Shown in pieces: positions 50,949-59,023 of a stretch of DNA of 64,000 bases. The DNA comes from CALMEH01 sp031409875. Its GTDB lineage: Bacteria > Acidobacteriota > Blastocatellia > Pyrinomonadales > Pyrinomonadaceae. Location: NCBI GenBank assembly GCA_031409875.1, contig JANNYB010000047.1:1-64000 (forward strand), written 5' to 3'. Below the pieces are notes generated by a model, which saw only the letters and a list, made by a program, of their open reading frames with translations, made no database searches and was not told where the DNA came from. The translations under genes were made by a program, and so were the position numbers. Within the stretch, counting starts at the first letter, position 1. Each line of letters begins with the position of its first letter.

Positions 50949-53900
50949 ATGTTTAGAAAACTGAGTGTTTTGTGTTTAGGAATTTTGTTTGGGTTAACTA
51001 GCTTTACAATAGCTTACGGAACAATTCCAAAACCTATGAATGTTGTAATTGAAGGACCCGGAGCTTTGTATGTTGGGGCTAACGGAAAAAACGAGGTCTA
51101 TTTTTGGATTTTGAATGATTCAAAATCCACATTGGTTCAGACGGTAACTGTTACCAGCAAAAGTCCGCTTCTTGTAAATGTAGATATTAAGAAAGGTATT
51201 TCCGGCGTTTTCTACGCTGATAATCTTCCGTTGGGAAATGATTTGCGGATGACTTTTAACGGTAATACAAGCGGCACGAAAGATTGTCCGAAGTGCGGCG
51301 TTATGATGCCCTTAAATGCCGATTCATTTATTCCGTTTCTTAAAGGAGGAAGTCTTGCGGAAACGGAAAAAAATCAACAACTTATTTATTCCACTGCAAA
51401 TGATATTAATAAAAATCTGGCAGAAATTGGAGGCAAATTTGTCGAAATGCAAAAAGACAATTTAGGGGAATTTTATTTGGTCAATAAAGCTCTATTTGAA
51501 GAAGGCGATAAAAAATTATCCGGCTACAGAGATGAGATTATTCCTTTTCAAGCAAAAATTGAAGGAAAAGCTAATGCAGACGCTGAAAAAACTAAGCAGA
51601 TTGTAGAAAAATACAGCAATTTTTTGCTCTCATTTACAAACATCCGCACAAAAGTAATCAGCTGTGGAAAGTATGAGCGAAATTGGGGATTACGAACACA
51701 ATTAATAAATTCCCTGAATCTAACAAAAGAAACGGATGACGATGAAAATACTCCTAACGGAACTGATAATCCGAGAAATGCCATAATTGACAGCTATGAG
51801 AATCTTTTTGATGGTGTGAATAAAGATACCGAGAAATGTATGGACGGTTTGTTTGCAAATTTCTTAACAGCCGGAGATGATGTCAATTTTCCCGGCTCAA
51901 CTCCAAATTTGTCGCAAGGAAATTTTGTTTCAACGGCTGATTACGAAGTAATTGGCAATCAAATGGAGGAAATTGCCAAGCGTGCAGAGCAAGATTTTGA
52001 TACTTGGCAAACCAAAATCGAAACGGATACGGCTAAGTTTGATAAGTTAGACTCTTACCTCAAATTAAGACAAGCATCTGACAAATCAGTAGAACCGTTA
52101 TTGAAATTTGTGAGTGAGAAAGTTTTGAAAGATGAATCGGCAAATACGAATATGTCGGTTGCATCATTAAACGGATTGAGTGGAATTATGCCTCTCGGCG
52201 GATTGTCAACAATGGCTCAACCATCTTGTAATAGTAATATTCTTTTCACGATAAATTTAAATACTCCAATAATCATCGGCTCATTTTGGAATGATGAAAT
52301 TACCGGAGGTAGCGATAGAAATCTCATTTTGAGTTTTGGCGGCGATGATTGTATTTACGGCAAAGGAGAAATGGATTTTGTATTTGCCGGAAAAGGCAAC
52401 GATTTAGTTGACGGCGGCGATGACCACGATTTTCTCTCTGGCGGGAAAAATAATGATACGATTTATGGCAACGAAGGAAAAACTTACACCAAGTTAGTGC
52501 CTGCTCCGCCGGGACAACCAATCTCAATTACCTTTGATATTGGTAATTTTATTTCAGGCGATGCAGGAGACGACACAATCTATGGAATGGACAATGCTTC
52601 TCCACTTAATAAAAATGGCTTTGCCGATGTTATTATCGGCGATGGATTAGCAGATGAAACAAATTCAGGTGTTGATTCGATTGACGGCGATAGAGGAATT
52701 GATGCAATTTTCGGGCAATCCAAAAATGATATTTTAAAAAACACCGGATATGGAAGTGTAAGAGTTGATGGAGTTCCGGTAATTTTAGGTAGTTTTTTCT
52801 TTGGAAACAAAGGAAACGACACAATCTTCGGAACTGATACGCCGCTGATTGCTCAAGAAATTACGCTCGGCGATTTTATCTTTGGAAATGAAGATGATGA
52901 AACAATCGCCGCAGGTCAGGGGCAGGATTTCATTTTTGGAAATTCCGGCAACGACAATATAAACGGCGGAGACGGCAAGGATTATATTTTTGGTAACGCC
53001 GGTAATGACATCATTCACGTTGACGACGGCATTTTGAATTTAGCACTTGGTAATCAAGGCACAGATTCAATATACGGCGATACTGGAATTTTTAATATCT
53101 TAATCGGGAACGCCGATAATGATCTGATTCAAGGCGGCAACAAAGTTGATTTGGCTCTCGGAAATTTGGGAGATGACAAAGTCTTTGGCGGAGATGGACC
53201 AATTGATGCTTTATTTGGCGGACAGGGAAAAGATGAAATGAAAGGTGAGAATGGTGTTGACGCAATCTTCGGCAATGCCGAAAAAGATAATATGCGAGGA
53301 GGCAATTCTATTGACCTGATATTTGGCGGAGATGGAGTGGATTGGGCAGATGGCGAAGCTGAAACGGATATTATCTTCGGAAATAAAAATAATCCGAACG
53401 ATACTCCAAGAGATAATTGTTTCAAGGCAAAACCTGCTGTTGAATTTGAAAAATTATACGGCAGTGGCGGAATTGATTTAATTTTCGGAAATTCCGGTTG
53501 TGATGAACTTTACGGCGGAGTTGGGATAGATGCTTTATTCGGTGGCGGTGCTTCCGACTTACTCAAAGGCGAAAACGACTCTGATTTAATGTTTGGCGGT
53601 GAAGGAGAAGATAAACTTTTCGGCGGCGGCTTTATTGATGTCGGTTTTGGCAACGAAGATGCTGATGAGCTTTACGGCGAAGAAAATTCTGATCTTCTAT
53701 TCGGAAATTTAGGTAATGATAAATTGCTCGGCGATGATCCATCAGCTAATACGGGTGGAATGGATTTACTTCTAGGTGGTTCGGGCGATGATAAACTTTA
53801 CGGCTATAAAGATTCCGATTTTATCTTCGGTGGAGAAAATAACGATACAATCGAAGGCAATGAAGGGGCTGATGTTCTTTTCGGACTCAACGGAGATGAT

Positions 53901-54341
53901 TCAATCTTTGGCGGAATAGATTCAGACATCATATTTGGCGGGGACGGAATTGATAATTTAAATGGAGATGGTGGTTCAGACCTAATTTTCGGCGGTGGAA
54001 ATGATGATACCTTAAATGGCGGAAATGACGAGGACATTCTTTTTGGAAGAGGCGGAAATGACACCATTGATGACGGCGGCGGAAACGACTTAAATTTCGG
54101 CGGCGACGGAGATGATTATATCAGGGCAATTGATGGTTCCAACATTGCTTTTGGAAACAACAACAACGACAAGATGTGTTCTACAGGTGGAGATGAACCC
54201 CGAGACTTACTATTTGGCAATAAAGGGGCTGACACTCTAGCCGGTGATAATTATCCTGCTGTTTCGCTTCTTAAAAAAGACTTTTTGTTTCTCGGACAAG
54301 GCGGACAAGGTCCCCCAGTTTGGAATAACGGTTGTCCGTAA
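50949..54341 (+). CDS. Secreted protein with long hemolysin-type calcium-binding repeats
   Basis: 1130 residues. The signal peptide (1-24) is followed by a helical/Cys-containing N-region (25-400; CPKCGVM near 114). From about 460 to 1110 there are some 30 RTX-like nonapeptide-derived repeats, mostly of the form GGxGxDxLFGG or FGGxGxDxI, which bind Ca2+ and form a beta-roll. Unusually for RTX proteins, it has a Sec-type signal peptide rather than a C-terminal type I secretion signal, and no type I transporter is nearby. Role unknown (adhesin or matrix protein are possibilities). RBS GAGGA supports the start. Confidence 0.88.
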   Translation: MFRKLSVLCLGILFGLTSFTIAYGTIPKPMNVVIEGPGALYVGANGKNEVYFWILNDSKSTLVQTVTVTSKSPLLVNVDIKKGISGVFYADNLPLGNDLRMTFNGNTSGTKDCPKCGVMMPLNADSFIPFLKGGSLAETEKNQQLIYSTANDINKNLAEIGGKFVEMQKDNLGEFYLVNKALFEEGDKKLSGYRDEIIPFQAKIEGKANADAEKTKQIVEKYSNFLLSFTNIRTKVISCGKYERNWGLRTQLINSLNLTKETDDDENTPNGTDNPRNAIIDSYENLFDGVNKDTEKCMDGLFANFLTAGDDVNFPGSTPNLSQGNFVSTADYEVIGNQMEEIAKRAEQDFDTWQTKIETDTAKFDKLDSYLKLRQASDKSVEPLLKFVSEKVLKDESANTNMSVASLNGLSGIMPLGGLSTMAQPSCNSNILFTINLNTPIIIGSFWNDEITGGSDRNLILSFGGDDCIYGKGEMDFVFAGKGNDLVDGGDDHDFLSGGKNNDTIYGNEGKTYTKLVPAPPGQPISITFDIGNFISGDAGDDTIYGMDNASPLNKNGFADVIIGDGLADETNSGVDSIDGDRGIDAIFGQSKNDILKNTGYGSVRVDGVPVILGSFFFGNKGNDTIFGTDTPLIAQEITLGDFIFGNEDDETIAAGQGQDFIFGNSGNDNINGGDGKDYIFGNAGNDIIHVDDGILNLALGNQGTDSIYGDTGIFNILIGNADNDLIQGGNKVDLALGNLGDDKVFGGDGPIDALFGGQGKDEMKGENGVDAIFGNAEKDNMRGGNSIDLIFGGDGVDWADGEAETDIIFGNKNNPNDTPRDNCFKAKPAVEFEKLYGSGGIDLIFGNSGCDELYGGVGIDALFGGGASDLLKGENDSDLMFGGEGEDKLFGGGFIDVGFGNEDADELYGEENSDLLFGNLGNDKLLGDDPSANTGGMDLLLGGSGDDKLYGYKDSDFIFGGENNDTIEGNEGADVLFGLNGDDSIFGGIDSDIIFGGDGIDNLNGDGGSDLIFGGGNDDTLNGGNDEDILFGRGGNDTIDDGGGNDLNFGGDGDDYIRAIDGSNIAFGNNNNDKMCSTGGDEPRDLLFGNKGADTLAGDNYPAVSLLKKDFLFLGQGGQGPPVWNNGCP

Positions 54342-54361
54342 AAATCCCCCAAATCTATCTA

Positions 54362-54397
54362 AAATCCCAAGTCTTTAAAGACTTGGGATTTTTTTAT
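54362..54397 (+). terminator. Terminator of the calcium-repeat protein gene
   Basis: AAATCCCAAGTCTTTAAAGA and complement: a perfect 15-bp stem-type palindrome followed by TTTTTTT. It may also serve the convergent xdhB gene. Confidence 0.9.
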
Positions 54398-54415
54398 TTC
54401 CTAATCTTTTCCACC

Positions 54416-56743
54416 TTACTTGATATACAAATTCATCAAAACTTTTTCAGCCGTAAAAGGCGCGTTAAATTTTGGTAAATTATCTTGATTGAATGATTTA
54501 ACGGCTTCGCGGATGGCGAAATAGGTAGCGATTCCATACATTAGTGGTGGTTCGCCGACGGCTTTTGAGTTGAAGATGGCGAGGTTTTCGCGGGTGGTTT
54601 CGAGTGGTAATATTTCGATTTCTTTGGGGACGGAATAGATGTCGGGGATTTTGTATGTTGAAAGCGCGTTTGAGCGAAGTCGTCCGTCTTTGTCGTAGAA
54701 AACTTCTTCCATCGTCATCCAGCCGATGCCTTGGACTATTCCGCCTTCGATTTGTCCGAAATCTACGCTCGTGTTCATCGAACTGCCGAAATCGTGGCAA
54801 CATTTGACGTAATCAACTTCATATATTCCGCGTTGGCAATCAACCGTTACGCCGACGATTGCCGTGCCGTAGACGTGATACGCGAATGGATGACCTTTGG
54901 CGATTGACCAGTCGAAATTTATGCCTTGCGTGGCGTAATGCGAGTGTTCGCTTAAACTTACGCGCTGCATATACGCTTCATTCACTAATAAAAGCCAATC
55001 TAAACTCGTCGGTTCGCCGTTATGGAAAACGAAACCGTTTTCAAACGTGATTTCTTCCGCGTTCTGAGTTCGAGCTTCAGCGTGTTCCCGATTCGCTTCG
55101 CTGTCGGGTGGACAAACTGAAGTTTGAACTCTGAACGCGCCGTCTTTCAACATCTCTTTCGCTACAATTTTCAATCTTTCTAAAATCGTTTCGCAAGCGA
55201 TTTGCGTGGCGCGTCCGTTCAAATCTGCCGCCGCCGAAGCCGCAGTCGGCGAAGTGTTGGCGATTCGTAAAGTGTTGGTTGTGTGGACTTTAACCCGTTC
55301 AATCGGTAGAGAAAAAACTTTTGCGGCGACTTGCGCCATTTTCGTATTTACGCCTTGCCCCATTTCGACTGCGCCGGTTGAAATTGCAACCGAGCCATCT
55401 GTATAAATGTGAACGAGCGAACGCGCTTGATTCATCGGCGTTTTCGTGAACGAAATTCCGAAACAAATCGGCATCAGCGCAACGCCTTTTTTGATGAATT
55501 TATTGTGTTTGTTAAATTCGTCTGCGTCTTTTTGAAGTTTCGCAAAATCATATTTTTCATCGGCTTGCGTCCACGACGTTTTCGCTTCCGATTCGGCTTT
55601 TTGCCCATAAGGAAATTCGTCGCCGTTTTCGATGAGATTTTTGCGCTGAATTTCAGATGCCGAAACATTTAATTTTTCCGCCGCGTGTGCGATTGCGGAT
55701 TCGATAACGAACATTCCTTGCGGTCCGCCGAAACCTCGAAAAGCCGTGTTCGGCGGCAAATTCGTTTTGCAAGAATACGCGGTCGCCGAAACATTCGGGA
55801 TAAAATATGAATTCGTGCAATGAAAAAGCGTCCGTTCGAGAACCGGCAAAGACAAATCACAGCTTGCGCCCGCATTTTGATAAAACGTCGCGGAATACGC
55901 AACAATTTTCAAATCTTTGTCCAAACCGATTTTATAATCCGCCGAATATGGATGCCGTTTTCCGGTCATACGCATATCTTCCATTCGGTGAAGCGCATAT
56001 TTTACGGGCTTTTTCGTGAGTTGCGTGCCAACCGCGCAAAGTGCCGCCCAAGCATTTGCCTGATCTTCTTTGCCGCCAAAACCGCCGCCAAGTCTGGTTA
56101 CGTCAACTTCGAGCAAGTTCATCGGAATCGCCGTAACCCGCGAAATGCAACGCTGAACTGCCGTCGGACCTTGCGTTGACGAATAGATTTTCATTCCGCC
56201 TTGTTCGCTCGGAATCGTGTATGCACCTTGCGTTTCGATATAAAGATGTTCCTGTCCGTTAACATCAGCGCGACCTTCAAAAATGTATTCGCAAGTTGCA
56301 AAAGCCTTGTCCGCATCGCCCAATTTAAACGATTTCGGCGGCGCAATCAATTCGCCTTTCGCGTGTGCAACTCGTTCATCCGTAATAACTTCGAGCGGTT
56401 CGATTTCGGCGCGTATCAACTTCGCCGCCGCGTGCGCTTGCGCTTCGGTTTCCGCCAAAACGAGCGCAATCGGCATTCCGCAAAAATGAACTTCTTCATC
56501 AGCCAAAAGCGGTTCATCGGGCAAAATCCCGCCGATTTCATTTTCGCCGATTAAATCTTTCGCCGTGATAATTCTCACCACGCCTTTTGATTTTTCAGCT
56601 TCGGAAATATTAATATTTTTCAATTTCCCGTGAGCAATCGGCGAATCATAAACGCAAGCAAAAAGCGTTCCTTCAAGCAAAGGCACATCATCTAAATAAA
56701 CCGACTCGCCGCGAACGTGCGATTTTGAATCTACATTTTTCAT
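54416..56743 (-). CDS. xdhB: Xanthine dehydrogenase molybdopterin-binding subunit
   Basis: A 775-residue XdhB-type subunit that oxidises hypoxanthine/xanthine to urate. Moco motifs: TRLGGGFGGKEDQAN, NTAFRGFGGPQGMFVIE, EMGQGVNTKMAQ and the catalytic Glu in FNSKAVGEPPLMYG. Residues about 536-561 (VQTSVCPPDSEANREHAEAR) are encoded by a 76-bp REP-A element (55061-55136) inserted in frame between a loop pair, so the protein probably tolerates it. It is separated from xdhA by about 2.3 kb of unrelated genes. Confidence 0.93.
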   Translation of the reverse strand: MKNVDSKSHVRGESVYLDDVPLLEGTLFACVYDSPIAHGKLKNINISEAEKSKGVVRIITAKDLIGENEIGGILPDEPLLADEEVHFCGMPIALVLAETEAQAHAAAKLIRAEIEPLEVITDERVAHAKGELIAPPKSFKLGDADKAFATCEYIFEGRADVNGQEHLYIETQGAYTIPSEQGGMKIYSSTQGPTAVQRCISRVTAIPMNLLEVDVTRLGGGFGGKEDQANAWAALCAVGTQLTKKPVKYALHRMEDMRMTGKRHPYSADYKIGLDKDLKIVAYSATFYQNAGASCDLSLPVLERTLFHCTNSYFIPNVSATAYSCKTNLPPNTAFRGFGGPQGMFVIESAIAHAAEKLNVSASEIQRKNLIENGDEFPYGQKAESEAKTSWTQADEKYDFAKLQKDADEFNKHNKFIKKGVALMPICFGISFTKTPMNQARSLVHIYTDGSVAISTGAVEMGQGVNTKMAQVAAKVFSLPIERVKVHTTNTLRIANTSPTAASAAADLNGRATQIACETILERLKIVAKEMLKDGAFRVQTSVCPPDSEANREHAEARTQNAEEITFENGFVFHNGEPTSLDWLLLVNEAYMQRVSLSEHSHYATQGINFDWSIAKGHPFAYHVYGTAIVGVTVDCQRGIYEVDYVKCCHDFGSSMNTSVDFGQIEGGIVQGIGWMTMEEVFYDKDGRLRSNALSTYKIPDIYSVPKEIEILPLETTRENLAIFNSKAVGEPPLMYGIATYFAIREAVKSFNQDNLPKFNAPFTAEKVLMNLYIK
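55061..55136 (-). repeat. REP-A copy inside xdhB, in frame
   Basis: 76 bp, starting GTTCTGAGTTCGAGCTTCAG and ending AAGTTTGAACTCTGAAC, with inner stem CCCGA/TCGGG around CTTCGC. The length and symmetry match the intergenic copy at 3425-3500. Confidence 0.85.
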
Positions 56744-56747
56744 TAAG

Positions 56748-56784
56748 TTGACTTAAAAAACCAAGCGGACTTATTCTAAAAATT
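56748..56784 (+). promoter_or_regulatory. Leaderless promoter
   Basis: TTGACT (56748-56753), 18-base spacer, TATTCT (56772-56777), then exactly 7 bases to the ATG at 56785. This spacing would start the transcript at or next to the A of ATG. No RBS is present. Confidence 0.6.
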
Positions 56785-57717
56785 ATGAAAAAACTTTCCG
56801 TGTCCTTGTTTATCATTTTTCTAGCGACAATTTCAACTTGCTATTCGCAAACGACCAAAGTTTTGAAGTTGGGAAAATCTGCGTTTGAAATAAAAATCTA
56901 TTCTAAACCTTACAAAAATCGCGTGATTGACCGCACTTTTGTCGTCGTTCATCACAACGAACAGAAAGGTTTGGAAGCGGCAAAAAAAGTCATCGCGGAA
57001 GACGGCGGACGGCTTGTTGAAGCCGTTTCAAAAACCGCTGAAGGCAAACCGCGAAGATATTTACACATTGATTTTGCCGATAAAACAAACGTCTGCGTTG
57101 ACCCAAATCGGATTTACAGCATTCGCGGCATCAGAAAGTTTTTCGCCGGTTATCCGAAAGCCGAAGACAATTTAGAAGACGTTTGCACGCCGGTTACGCC
57201 TGATATGTTTGACAGCGACAATGACGATTTAATCAAGGAAATTTCGCGCTTCGGTGTTGAATTATTAAAGATTGTAACGAACAATAATCGTCATAAATTT
57301 ATCATCGGAATTCATAATAACGTGGACTTAAAACTTGATGTTACAACGTGGAATCCACCCGGCGGCGAAGCAAAAACGGCGGTCGGAATTTTTCTCTCAA
57401 ACAACGCCGCGCACGATGCCGTTGAAGATAAAGACGATTTCGTATTGGTTTCAAACAAAAATCTTTTCGCCAAAATTCTCAGCCTCAATGAGCCATATAA
57501 CATCGTGCTTCAGGAAGACAAAAAATATCTCGACCAAAACCAACAATCAACCGACGACGGCTCAATGAGCATCTATTTCGGCACGACCTTTTGGGGAAAA
57601 ACCAAACAGGTTTTCGATTACGTCAACATCGAAGCCGAAGGCAAAGAAGACGCAGAAGATGACTTCAAGAAAAGACAAACCCGAATGATAAGGCTCATTA
57701 ACAAACTGAAAATTTAA
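56785..57717 (+). CDS. Secreted protein of unknown function
   Basis: 310 residues with a signal peptide (1-21, CYSQ end). Conserved-looking blocks are FVVVHHNEQKGLEAAKKVIA, DPNRIYSIRGIRKFF and HKFIIGIHNNVDLKLDVTTW. The paired HHNE and IHNN could coordinate a metal, as in amidase- or carboxypeptidase-like enzymes, but I cannot assign a family. Driven by an apparent leaderless promoter. Divergent from xdhB. Confidence 0.72.
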   Translation: MKKLSVSLFIIFLATISTCYSQTTKVLKLGKSAFEIKIYSKPYKNRVIDRTFVVVHHNEQKGLEAAKKVIAEDGGRLVEAVSKTAEGKPRRYLHIDFADKTNVCVDPNRIYSIRGIRKFFAGYPKAEDNLEDVCTPVTPDMFDSDNDDLIKEISRFGVELLKIVTNNNRHKFIIGIHNNVDLKLDVTTWNPPGGEAKTAVGIFLSNNAAHDAVEDKDDFVLVSNKNLFAKILSLNEPYNIVLQEDKKYLDQNQQSTDDGSMSIYFGTTFWGKTKQVFDYVNIEAEGKEDAEDDFKKRQTRMIRLINKLKI

Positions 57718-57750
57718 TTGAATGAAGCTACCAATCAAATAACTATTCGG

Positions 57751-57823
57751 AATAAGTGAAAGGTGATATGTGAAAGCTGAAAGGTAAAATCTATCACTTA
57801 TCACCTCTCACTTTTCACTTATT
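57751..57823. repeat. Inverted heptanucleotide array (GTGAAAG units)
   Basis: AAGTGAAAGGTGATATGTGA-type units on the left, TATCACTTATCACCTCTCAC on the right, 6 bases apart. It lies between a plus-strand gene's end and the convergent BrnA gene's end. Confidence 0.88.
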
Positions 57824-57883
57824 ACGGAAAGTTAAAGCATTAAAACAAAAATCACTTTAATCTGCCTTTGCCTCATATAGCTT

Positions 57884-58285
57884 TCAAACTGTTTCCAATT
57901 CCTTCAATTGCTCGGCAACAGCGCGGATAAAATCTTTGTTGGTCGTCAAAGTTTCGATATTTTTATTGATTTCTACCGCTTCGTTCGACAAATCATTCTC
58001 CATTATTTTTCGCAGTTCGGCGTTTATCTGCGTTTGATAAGGCGCAGCATTCGACGAAGAAGCGCGTTTTTTGAAATGCTCTAAAACGTCCAAATCAAGC
58101 CGCAAAGTAACTTGTATTTTGATGTTTGACGGCAAAATTTCTTCTGCCGTTGCAACCCGCGTTGTTCGTCGAAACTTATGCTTGCCGGGCTTTTGAATGT
58201 CGTCATCATTCCAACCTTTCGCCATCGCTTCGTCGTATTCTTCTTGCGTAACTTCCAAAATTAATTCTTTATCGGTTGTGTTCAT
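57884..58285 (-). CDS. brnA: BrnA-family antitoxin
   Basis: 133 residues. Acidic N-terminal region (VTQEEYDEAMAKGWNDDDIQ) wraps the toxin in this family; KIQVTLRLDLDVLEHFKKRA followed by YQTQINAELRKIM is the ribbon-helix-helix DNA-binding part. It neutralises BrnT and represses the operon. Its ATG overlaps the brnT 3' end by 17 bases. A C-terminal helix of about 30 residues extends past the usual end. Confidence 0.87.
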   Translation of the reverse strand: MNTTDKELILEVTQEEYDEAMAKGWNDDDIQKPGKHKFRRTTRVATAEEILPSNIKIQVTLRLDLDVLEHFKKRASSSNAAPYQTQINAELRKIMENDLSNEAVEINKNIETLTTNKDFIRAVAEQLKELETV

Positions 58286-58565
58286 AATAAATCTTCTCCT
58301 CTTTCGCTTTGCCTTTGCGGGCGGAAATTATTCGGATAATTTCGTCATCGCTTTCATCGGCGCGAACGGTAAATGAAACTCTCAACAGACGTTTTGACGA
58401 ATTGCCGATTCTCAAATAACGAACTTCTTCCGCGTCCGAGTGTTCGTCATCATAATCTTCAACTGCATTTGAATCGAGAAAAACTTCCGCCGCTTCTTTG
58501 AAAGTAACTTCTTCGTGTTTCTTTTCATTTTCGACAGCTTTGTTCTCGTCCCATTCAAACGTCAT
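58269..58565 (-). CDS. brnT: BrnT-family RNase toxin
   Basis: 98 residues: MTFEWDENKAVENEKKHEEV, FKEAAEVFLD, then RIISARKGKAKEEKIYYE, the complete BrnT signature. It is the intact counterpart of the decayed copy at 3888-4187. Upstream there is TTGACA (about 58590 on the complement) as a possible -35 box. Confidence 0.9.
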   Translation of the reverse strand: MTFEWDENKAVENEKKHEEVTFKEAAEVFLDSNAVEDYDDEHSDAEEVRYLRIGNSSKRLLRVSFTVRADESDDEIIRIISARKGKAKEEKIYYEHNR

Positions 58566-58706
58566 AATTTAATTGTCGTTACTTGTAATTATTTGTCAAG
58601 ATAATTTTGGAGAGAAAATTGTCGAAATAAGCTGATTCGCTACAAACTTGCGATGCACGAATCTACATTTTTCATAAAATAAATTCACAGCAGAGAACAC
58701 AAAGTT

Positions 58707-59000
58707 TCACAATCTTGAGAAACCGTAATGGAGAAAAGCGGCTAATTCATCAGTTGATTTAATAATCCGATTTTCCCAAAAAATGTTTTCGCCTGTTTCA
58801 TTTTTAATAATTTCAAAGTCACATTCTCCCGTTTCCCAAAGCGAAACTCTCGCCATTTTGGTTTGCGTATCAATATCTACATACTGACTTGGCTTATCAG
58901 TATCAGTTATTAGTTTAGAAAATGAAAAAGTAATTTCTCTTTCTTTCAATGCTGGTTTATTATCCTCAAACCAATTATTAAGCCACTCAAAAACAATCAT
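58707..59000 (-). CDS. Hypothetical small acidic protein
   Basis: 97 residues, mixed alpha/beta and acidic: EWLNNWFEDNKPALKEREIT, ARVSLWETGECDFEII and STDELAAFLHYG near the end. The shape resembles small immunity-type proteins (compact, acidic, ending in a helix), but I do not recognise a family and no toxin gene is adjacent. It precedes the xdhA 3' end by 23 bases on the same strand. Confidence 0.6.
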   Translation of the reverse strand: MIVFEWLNNWFEDNKPALKEREITFSFSKLITDTDKPSQYVDIDTQTKMARVSLWETGECDFEIIKNETGENIFWENRIIKSTDELAAFLHYGFSRL

Positions 59001-59023
59001 ATTGTCTGTGTTTCTATGGTGAA

